Below, piece after piece: positions 58,728 to 64,000 of a stretch of 64,000 nucleotides of DNA. Numbering within the stretch: the stretch's first letter is position 1; the number at the start of each line of letters is the position of its first letter. Source of the stretch: CALAED01 sp036555725 (GTDB lineage: Bacteria; Actinomycetota; Actinomycetes; Streptosporangiales; Streptosporangiaceae). The stretch covers positions 1 through 64,000 of the forward strand of contig DATBKU010000057.1 of assembly GCA_036555725.1 (NCBI GenBank). Reading direction: 5' to 3'. Under the pieces are notes generated by a model. The model made no database searches and was not told where the DNA came from. It saw nothing but the letters and a program-made list of their open reading frames with translations. Both the position numbers and the translations under genes were made by a program.

Positions 58728-59416
58728 GAGGTGATCACCTGCTCGGCGCTGTCGATGACGTGGTCGACGAAGCCGTAGTCCCTGGCCTCCTCGGCGGTGA
58801 ACCAGCGGTCGCGGTCGGCGTCGGCCTCGATCCGCTCCAGCGGCTGCCCGGTGTGGAAGGCGGTGCGCTCGGCCAGGATCCGCTTGAGGTAGAGCGACTG
58901 CTCGGCCTGGATCTTGATGTCGGAGGCCGTGCCGCCGATGCCGCCGGACGGCTGGTGCATCATGACCCGGGCGTGCCGCAGCGCGTACCTCTTGCCCGGG
59001 GTGCCGGCGCACAGCAGTGACTGCCCCATCGAGGCGGCCAGCCCGAGCGCGACTGTCGCGATGTCGTTGGGCAGGTACTGCATGATGTCGTAGATCGCCA
59101 TCCCGGCGTCGACCACGCCGCCGGGGGAGTTGATGTAGATCTGGATCGGCCGCTGGCCGTCCTCCGCCGCCAGCAGCAGGAGCTGGGCGCAGACCCGGTT
59201 GGCGAGGTCGTCGTCGATCTCCTGGCCGATGAACACGATCCGTTCGCCGAGCAGTCGCTGGAACAGCTGCTCCTGCAGGTACCGCTGGTCCGGCATTTCG
59301 CTGACCCGGGCCCGGATGGGCGGCGCGAAGGTCTCCACGTCCTCCCTGAGCCGGTACCTCGGCTCGCGCTTGTCCGGCATCCATCCTGACTGTCCCGTTC
59401 CCGGCTGGCCGAGCAT
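58724..59416 (-). CDS. clpP: ATP-dependent Clp protease proteolytic subunit (first of pair)
   Basis: 230 aa with a longer N-terminal region than its partner. Triad: Ser in GLAASMGQSLLCAG, His in MMHQPS, Asp in DADRDRWFTAEEARDYG. It probably forms a mixed tetradecamer with the downstream ClpP and needs a Clp ATPase. ATG 59416 follows GAGAGAGGAAACC. Its promoter region holds the 24-bp palindrome. Confidence 0.92.
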   Translation of the reverse strand: MLGQPGTGQSGWMPDKREPRYRLREDVETFAPPIRARVSEMPDQRYLQEQLFQRLLGERIVFIGQEIDDDLANRVCAQLLLLAAEDGQRPIQIYINSPGGVVDAGMAIYDIMQYLPNDIATVALGLAASMGQSLLCAGTPGKRYALRHARVMMHQPSGGIGGTASDIKIQAEQSLYLKRILAERTAFHTGQPLERIEADADRDRWFTAEEARDYGFVDHVIDSAEQVITS

Positions 59417-59440
59417 GCGGTTTCCTCTCTCGAGATCATC

Positions 59441-59464
59441 TGTACGTTACGTACGTAACGTACA
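59441..59464. promoter_or_regulatory. Perfect 24-bp palindrome upstream of clpP and the Phd gene
   Basis: The left half is TGTACGTTACGT and the right half its exact complement. It lies 25 bases upstream of clpP and 60 bases before the Phd-like start, between divergent genes. A smaller palindrome AGCGTACGCT follows at 59471-59480. TetR-like or PopR/ClgR-like regulation is possible; no regulator of such type is adjacent. Confidence 0.75.
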
Positions 59465-59523
59465 TCTAGCAGCGTACGCTGGAGGTCGAGGGAGGAACCA
59501 GAGGCCGGAGAGGAGTTCGCTAT

Positions 59524-59826
59524 ATGCTGAACGGCGTGGACATGACGGTTACGCAGGCTCGTGCTGAGTTCGCCGACCTGGTCAACCGGGTCGCCTATAC
59601 CGGTGAGCCCATCGTGCTCACTCGCCGCGGCAAGGTCATGGCGGCCCTGGTGTCCGCCGAAGACCTGGAACTGCTGGAGAGCCTGCGGGCCCAGCGTGTC
59701 GACCTCAACACCATCGGCTCCGTCCCTTCTCCGGGGCGGCCGGCCCCGCAGCACCACGACCCGCTCCGCATCGCCGCCGAGTACCGGCCCGGCGGCCCCC
59801 CGCAGCGCCCCGGCTTCCGCGGGTAG
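59524..59826 (+). CDS. Phd/YefM-family antitoxin-like protein, no toxin nearby
   Basis: 100 aa. It contains the Phd fold: MTVTQARAEFADLVNRVAYTGEPIVLTRRGKVMAALVS from residue 7 (shown by T-Q-A-R, F-A-D-L-V-N and G-E-P-I-V-L-T-R-R-G-K). The DNA-binding N-terminus is complete and the C-terminal tail is Pro-rich and disordered. No Doc, YoeB or PIN toxin gene follows; the next gene is asd. AGGAG lies eight bases before ATG 59524. Divergent from clpP, so it may act as a repressor at the shared promoter. Confidence 0.82.
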   Translation: MLNGVDMTVTQARAEFADLVNRVAYTGEPIVLTRRGKVMAALVSAEDLELLESLRAQRVDLNTIGSVPSPGRPAPQHHDPLRIAAEYRPGGPPQRPGFRG

Positions 59827-59987
59827 CGCGGTCTCGCGGGCGCGGCCTGCTCGCCGGCCGGCGGCCGGCTGCGCCGGAGCGCCGCGCTGTATCTGCCCAG
59901 GGGGACGACCCCCTGGAACCCCCGCAGGGTCCAGCTGGTGAGATATCGGGTTCGGTGGCGGGCGGCGCGGTCGATAGCCTCTCCCGC

Positions 59988-61013
59988 ATGAGGATCGGGA
60001 TCGTGGGGGCCACCGGCCAGGTCGGTGGCGTGATGCGTCAGGTGCTGGCCGAGCGGAAGTTTCCCGTCGGCGAGCTGCGGTTGTTCGCCTCGTCCAGGTC
60101 GGCGGGCCGGACCCTGCCGTGGCGGGACACCGAGGTGACGGTGGAGGACGCCGCCACCGCCGACTACCGCGGCCTGGACATCGCGCTGTTCTCGGCGGGG
60201 AAGGGCGCGTCCAGGGAGCTGGCGCCGCGGGTCGCCGCGGCGGGTGTGGTGGTGATCGACAACTCCTCCGCGTGGCGGATGGACCCGGACGTGCCGCTGG
60301 TGGTCTCCGAGGTCAACCCGCACGCGGTGGCGAACCGGCCCAAGGGCATCATCGCCAACCCGAACTGCACGACGATGGCCGCGATGCCGGTGCTGCGCCC
60401 GCTGCACGCCGAGGCGGGGCTGATCGCGATGGTCGCCGCCACCTATCAGGCGGTGTCGGGCAGCGGGCTCGACGGCGTCGCCGAGCTCGACGAACAGGTA
60501 CGCAAGAGCGCCGACCAGGCGAGCCGGCTGACCTTCGACGGTTCGGCGGTCGCGTTCCCGGCGCCGCGGAAGTTCGCCCGGCCGGTCGCGTTCAACGTGC
60601 TACCGCTCGCCGGTTCCGTCGTCGACGACGGCGCGGGCGAGACCGACGAGGAGCAGAAGCTGCGCAACGAGAGCCGGAAGATTCTGGAGATCCCCGAGCT
60701 CAAGGTGTCCGGCACCTGCGTGCGTGTGCCGGTCTTCACCGGGCACTCGCTGCAGATCAACGCGAGGTTCGCCCGGCCGATCACGCCGGGGCGTGCGCAG
60801 GAGCTGCTGGTCGCCGCGCCCGGCGTGGTGCTTTCGGACGTGCCGACCCCGCTGCAGGCCGCCGGGCAGGATCCCACCTACGTCGGCCGGATCCGGGCGG
60901 ACGAGACCGCCGACAACGGGCTCGCGCTGTTCTGCTCCAGCGACAACCTGCGCAAGGGCGCGGCGCTCAACGCCGTCCAGATCGCCGAGCTCGTTCTCGC
61001 GGAAGGGGGTTAG
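59988..61013 (+). CDS. asd: Aspartate-semialdehyde dehydrogenase
   Basis: 341 aa. NADP site IGIVGATGQVGGVM, catalytic Cys in IANPNCTTMA and catalytic His in FTGHSLQI. It makes aspartate semialdehyde for lysine, methionine, threonine and diaminopimelate synthesis. ATG 59988 lies seven bases after TAGCCT (59975-59980): a leaderless single gene, with no aspartokinase adjacent in the window. It converges with the GDPD gene with a four-base overlap. Confidence 0.94.
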   Translation: MRIGIVGATGQVGGVMRQVLAERKFPVGELRLFASSRSAGRTLPWRDTEVTVEDAATADYRGLDIALFSAGKGASRELAPRVAAAGVVVIDNSSAWRMDPDVPLVVSEVNPHAVANRPKGIIANPNCTTMAAMPVLRPLHAEAGLIAMVAATYQAVSGSGLDGVAELDEQVRKSADQASRLTFDGSAVAFPAPRKFARPVAFNVLPLAGSVVDDGAGETDEEQKLRNESRKILEIPELKVSGTCVRVPVFTGHSLQINARFARPITPGRAQELLVAAPGVVLSDVPTPLQAAGQDPTYVGRIRADETADNGLALFCSSDNLRKGAALNAVQIAELVLAEGG

Positions 61014-61819
61014 CGCACGGTCACGGGCAGCGGCGCCCACTGGCCGCGGGTGATCAGGACCTCGCGCAGGGCCTCGATGTCGTCGGACATGATTCCGTCG
61101 ACGCCGAGGTCGAGCAGCCGGGCCATTTCGGCGCGGTCGTTGACCGTCCAGGCGTGCACCTGCAGGCCGAGGTCGTGGGCCTGGCCGAGGAAGGCCCGCG
61201 TGACGAACGGGGTGCGCCCGACGGCGTACGGGACCTGGGCGCAGGCCACCTCGGACGCGGCCGGCCGGATCAGCCTGGCGAGCGGTCCGCCGTACGACTT
61301 GGCGCGCAGTGCCACCACCCCGCGCGGGCCGAGCGAGGTGCACACGTCGACGCCGGTGAACAGCCGGATGCGGGTGCGCACCTGGACCAGCCGCCGGGTC
61401 GAGAACGACGTGACGCACACGCGGTGCCATGCCTGGGTGCGGTGCAGGGCCGTCATGAGCGGGCCGATGGCGGACTCGTCCTTGACGTCGATGTTGACCC
61501 TGACGTCCGGCCAGCTGCCGAGGACGTCCTCGAGTGAGGGGATCGGCTCGACGCCGCGGATCCGGGCCTTGGCGACCTCGGCGTAGGGCAGGCGCGCGAT
61601 CCGTCCGGCGCGATCGGTGACCCGGTCGAGCGTGCGGTCGTGGAAGGCGAGCGGCACGCCGTCCGCGGTGGCGTTGACGTCGGTCTCCAGGTAGCGGTAC
61701 CCGAGGTCGACGGCGTGCTGGAAGGCGGGCATGGAGTTCTCCAGCCCGTCGAAGGTCCCGCCGCGGTGGGCGAACGCGACGGTCCCCGGGTGGTCGAGGA
61801 ACTCGTAGGCATGCGGCAC
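61010..61819 (-). CDS. Glycerophosphodiester phosphodiesterase
   Basis: 269 aa TIM barrel. The GDPD motif AHRGG...LENSM...ETDVNATADGVPLAFHD contains the His pair and metal Glu/Asp. No signal peptide, so it is cytoplasmic, and should release glycerol 3-phosphate from glycerophosphodiesters. GTG 61819 lies seven bases after GATACT on the minus strand and is preferred as a leaderless start; GTG 61834 is in frame. Confidence 0.9.
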   Translation of the reverse strand: MPHAYEFLDHPGTVAFAHRGGTFDGLENSMPAFQHAVDLGYRYLETDVNATADGVPLAFHDRTLDRVTDRAGRIARLPYAEVAKARIRGVEPIPSLEDVLGSWPDVRVNIDVKDESAIGPLMTALHRTQAWHRVCVTSFSTRRLVQVRTRIRLFTGVDVCTSLGPRGVVALRAKSYGGPLARLIRPAASEVACAQVPYAVGRTPFVTRAFLGQAHDLGLQVHAWTVNDRAEMARLLDLGVDGIMSDDIEALREVLITRGQWAPLPVTVR

Positions 61820-61966
61820 GTACGTGAGTATCACCCGCGGTCCCGGCCGGCCGCGAACCGGCCCGGGGCGGGGCCAGGCCTGATCCCCGGTTTTCCCCTC
61901 GTACCGGGATGATGCGGGTGTACGGTGCTATGGCTTCGAACCCCCGTGACGGAAGGGCAACCGACA

Positions 61967-62188
61967 GTGGCCGACGTGACCGAGTACAAGGCGACGTTCG
62001 AGCTGATCGACAGCGACGACGACGGCTTCATCTCCGCCGCCGAACTGGTGCGGCTGATGACGATTCTGGGCGAGCAGGTCACGGAGGAGCAGGCCAAGGG
62101 GATCGTGCGCGCCGCCGATTCGTCCTCCGACGATCTGATCTCGCTGGAGGAGTTCTCCAGCTACATGGCGTCCAAGGCCGGCGGCTAG
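61967..62188 (+). CDS. EF-hand calcium-binding protein
   Basis: 73 aa. The first EF-hand loop, DSDDDGFISAAE, is canonical; the second, DSSSDDLISLEE, is close but has non-standard residues. This is a small calmodulin-like protein (calerythrin/CabD-like) of actinomycetes, possibly a calcium buffer or sensor. GTG 61967 follows GGAAGG by ten bases and gives the usual VADVTEYKATFELID start. Confidence 0.88.
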   Translation: MADVTEYKATFELIDSDDDGFISAAELVRLMTILGEQVTEEQAKGIVRAADSSSDDLISLEEFSSYMASKAGG

Positions 62189-62211
62189 ACCTTTAGGCAG
62201 GCCGGCGGGCC

Positions 62212-62769
62212 TTAGCCGCCGTCGCGTACGGCCGAGCCCGCCCACTCGCGGCGGCGCACCTCGGCGAGCGCGATGGCCGCGGCGACCGCGACGTTGAGCG
62301 AGCCGACCCGGCCCACCTGCGGGATGTAGGCGACCGCGTCGGCGGCGGCCAGCAGGGCGGGGGAGCAGCCGTGGTCTTCGCCGCCGACCGCGAGGCAGAC
62401 GTCTCCGTGCAGCGGGGCCTCGTGCAGTGGCTCCGCGTCGGAGGTCAGCTCGATCGCCACGATCCGGAACCCGGCGTCGTGCACGGCGCGCGCGGCCTCG
62501 GCGGCGGTGCCGGCCTGCTCCCACGGGACGAGACGCTCGGTGCCGAGGGCGGTCTTGCGGACGGCCTGGTGGGTCGGGGGTGCGGCGTTGCCGGCCAGCC
62601 ACAGGCGCTCCACCCCGAACACGGCCGCGGTGCGGAAGATCGAGCCGATGTTGTACGGCTGTGTCACCGACTCGATCAGCAGGCCGAGGCGGGACTCGGT
62701 GCGGCGCCGCCAGGTGCGGTTGAGCCGTTTGACGTCGGTCGGCCGCAGCTGCCGCCGTTCGGTGTTCAC
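62212..62769 (-). CDS. TrmH/SpoU-family RNA 2'-O-methyltransferase
   Basis: 185 aa SPOUT enzyme. Motif 1 PYNIGSIFRTA, motif 2 VGGEDHGCS and motif 3 IPQVGRVGSLNVAVAAAIAL form the knotted SAM site. The target (tRNA or rRNA ribose) is uncertain. It overlaps the upstream methyltransferase by four bases, making a small RNA-modification operon. Confidence 0.88.
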   Translation of the reverse strand: MNTERRQLRPTDVKRLNRTWRRRTESRLGLLIESVTQPYNIGSIFRTAAVFGVERLWLAGNAAPPTHQAVRKTALGTERLVPWEQAGTAAEAARAVHDAGFRIVAIELTSDAEPLHEAPLHGDVCLAVGGEDHGCSPALLAAADAVAYIPQVGRVGSLNVAVAAAIALAEVRRREWAGSAVRDGG

Positions 62770-63395
62770 GGCCGCTCCGCCGCGGGCTCCGCGTGGGACT
62801 TACGGGCGGACACGGCCAGCACCCGGTAGGCGGAGCGGGAGGCGATCCGTTCGGCCGGCCAGCCCTGGGCGGTGAGCCAGCGCTGCAGGGAGTCGGAGCC
62901 GAGGTGCTTTTGGACGACGAGGTGCGCGGTGCCGCCGGGGGACAGGCGCTCCAGCCAGGTGCTCAACAGATCGTGCAGGGCGGCCTTGCCAATACGGATC
63001 GGCGGGTTCGACCACAGGGCCGCGAAGCGCAGGCCGGGATCGACCTCGTCCGGCAGGTTGAACTTTACATTGTAAAGCCGGGCGGCCGAGGCATTCCGCT
63101 TCGCCAGGTCCAAGGCCCGCCCGTTGACATCTACTCCAAGAACCATCGCCTGGGGGGCCCGGGTGGCCATGGTGAGGGCGATCGGGCCGTACCCGCAGCC
63201 GAGGTCGATCAGGTGGCCTTCGGGTGGGGGAGCGGGCACGGTCTCCAGCAAGATTCGGGTGCCGGGGTCGACGCGGTCGGGGGAGAACATGCCTCGGTCG
63301 GTCTCCAGCCGCAGGTGCAGGTCGGGCAGCACGAGATCGACGACGCCCGGGCGGCTGGCCGCCGCCGGTTCGGGCGCGAAGTAGTGCTCTCCCAC
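62766..63395 (-). CDS. RsmC/RlmG-like class I methyltransferase
   Basis: 209 aa. SAM site LIDLGCGYGPIAL, catalytic NPPIRIGK and a C-terminal KHLGSDSLQRWL segment. The family methylates guanine N2 in rRNA. It lacks the N-terminal pseudo-domain of E. coli RsmC, as is usual in actinomycetes. GTG 63395 is eight bases after TACGGT on the minus strand, probably leaderless. The palindrome CTTTACATTGTAAAG lies inside the gene at 63063-63077. Confidence 0.88.
   Translation of the reverse strand: MGEHYFAPEPAAASRPGVVDLVLPDLHLRLETDRGMFSPDRVDPGTRILLETVPAPPPEGHLIDLGCGYGPIALTMATRAPQAMVLGVDVNGRALDLAKRNASAARLYNVKFNLPDEVDPGLRFAALWSNPPIRIGKAALHDLLSTWLERLSPGGTAHLVVQKHLGSDSLQRWLTAQGWPAERIASRSAYRVLAVSARKSHAEPAAERP
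63063..63077. other. CTTTACATTGTAAAG palindrome, copy 3 of the dispersed element
   Basis: Perfect 7-base arms around one base, inside the rsmC-like gene, coding FNLPDEV-adjacent residues. Its complement differs from the 48264-48277 element at one of 14 positions. Confidence 0.45.
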
Positions 63396-63444
63396 GTCGG
63401 CCGACCGTACCAGCAGCGGGTCCGTGACGAGACGAGACGGCTCG

Positions 63445-64000
63445 CTAACGGGATTCGGCGGCGAGCCGGATGCCGAGGCCGACGAGGACGATCCCGGAGA
63501 TCTGCTCCAGCCGGCGGCGGACGGCGGGCCGCTCGAAGACCCGCTTGACCCGGGCGACCAGCCAGACGATCCCGACGTACCACACCATGTCGATCAGCGC
63601 CCACAGCACGGAGAACAGCACGAGGGTGGCGAGTACCGGGGCGCCGTGCGGCACGAACTGGGGCAGGAAAGACACGGCGAACACACCGGCCTTGGGGTTG
63701 GCGGCGTTCGTGACGATCCCGGCCCGGCAGGACTGCCATAGAGAGCGTGCGGGCACCGGCTCGCGGGGCTCCACCTGCGCGCGGCCCTTCCGTACCTTCC
63801 ACAGCGACCTGACGCCGAAGTAGATCAGCACGCAGGCGCCGGCGATACGCATGCCGTCGTAGGCGACCCGGGAGGCCACCAGCAGGGCGGACAGCCCGAA
63901 CGCCGCGGCCAGCCCCCACAACAGCACGCCGGTCTCGTTGCCGAGGACGGTGGCGAGGCCGGCGCGCCGCCCGGACCGGACCGCCTGCCGCATGATCATC
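63445..64000 (-). CDS. LysE-family amino-acid exporter (partial)
   Basis: The gene continues beyond the window; 185 residues are visible, lacking roughly the first 20. The text RQAVRSGRRAGLATVLGNETGV and later NAANPKAGVFAVSFLPQF are LysE/RhtB signatures, with about five hydrophobic helices in view. The family exports basic or neutral amino acids. It ends 50 bases downstream of the methyltransferase start, on the same strand. Confidence 0.9.
   Translation of the reverse strand, partial: MIMRQAVRSGRRAGLATVLGNETGVLLWGLAAAFGLSALLVASRVAYDGMRIAGACVLIYFGVRSLWKVRKGRAQVEPREPVPARSLWQSCRAGIVTNAANPKAGVFAVSFLPQFVPHGAPVLATLVLFSVLWALIDMVWYVGIVWLVARVKRVFERPAVRRRLEQISGIVLVGLGIRLAAESR

Noticed and set aside
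59524..59987. Complete toxin-antitoxin system with the Phd-like gene
   Set aside because: The 161 bases after the Phd-like gene contain no toxin frame and asd follows.

Overview
The window comes from a high-GC Gram-positive actinomycete. Evidence for this: the Pup-ligase/PafBC/Tat/HelY gene order, RbpA with a SigR-type promoter, Ppm1 next to Lnt, F420-dependent oxidoreductase families, many GTG starts, and at least ten leaderless genes with a TANNNT box 6-8 bases before the start codon. A Streptosporangiales-type genome is my best guess from overall feel, but the sequence does not prove it. No rRNA, tRNA, CRISPR, IS element or phage gene was seen; this is chromosomal sequence, mixed core and accessory.

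Layout. 1-12.3 kb: the proteasome/Tat locus (end of pafA, FKBP lipoprotein, pafB-pafC, small membrane protein, tatA-tatC, helY), interrupted by a regulator/DUF3291 pair, a PCuAC-CopCD copper pair and a DUF3866 gene. 12.4-15.1 kb: a minus-strand cassette of a three-TM membrane protein, a Crp/Fnr regulator with an intact cyclic-nucleotide pocket and a class III cyclase-like protein, preceded by a Crp-like palindrome. 15.2-18.5 kb: 5'-3' exonuclease, M24 peptidase, acyl-CoA dehydrogenase. 18.5-26.5 kb: a sugar ABC operon with an unusual permease, then a second, MsiK-like ATPase divergent from a LacI regulator. 26.5-33 kb: Lrp regulator, two LLM-class F420 enzymes, ngcEFG-like N-acetylglucosamine/chitobiose importer preceded by the remnant of a ROK repressor, and a deaminase. 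33-36.6 kb: ArsR regulator, a decayed ABC exporter pseudogene, a TetR/F420-PPOX divergent pair and a SnoaL-like secreted protein. 36.7-46.5 kb: a minus-strand catabolic operon (LysR, FAD oxidoreductase, SsuABC/TauABC-type importer, two-subunit aconitase X, IlvD/Edd dehydratase) converging on a D-2-hydroxyacid dehydrogenase; its substrate is unknown. 46.5-53.6 kb: FHA protein, P450 and a lysine-to-crotonyl-CoA set (kamA divergent from kdd-kamD-kamE-kal). 53.6-54.2 kb: a 625-base gene-free stretch with a strong promoter and switch-like RNA helices. 54.2-64 kb: lnt-ppm1-fxsA, rbpA, a non-canonical clpP pair with a 24-bp palindrome and an orphan Phd antitoxin, asd, GDPD, EF-hand protein, two RNA methyltransferases and the end of a LysE exporter.

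The most interesting items are the membrane protein/Crp/cyclase cassette (a possible cyclic-nucleotide signalling or defence-like module), the aconitase X catabolic operon of unknown substrate, the ABC permease with an inserted extracellular beta-sandwich and an extra helix pair, the candidate structured RNA upstream of lnt, and a TYTACAAYGTAAAG-like element that occurs three times.
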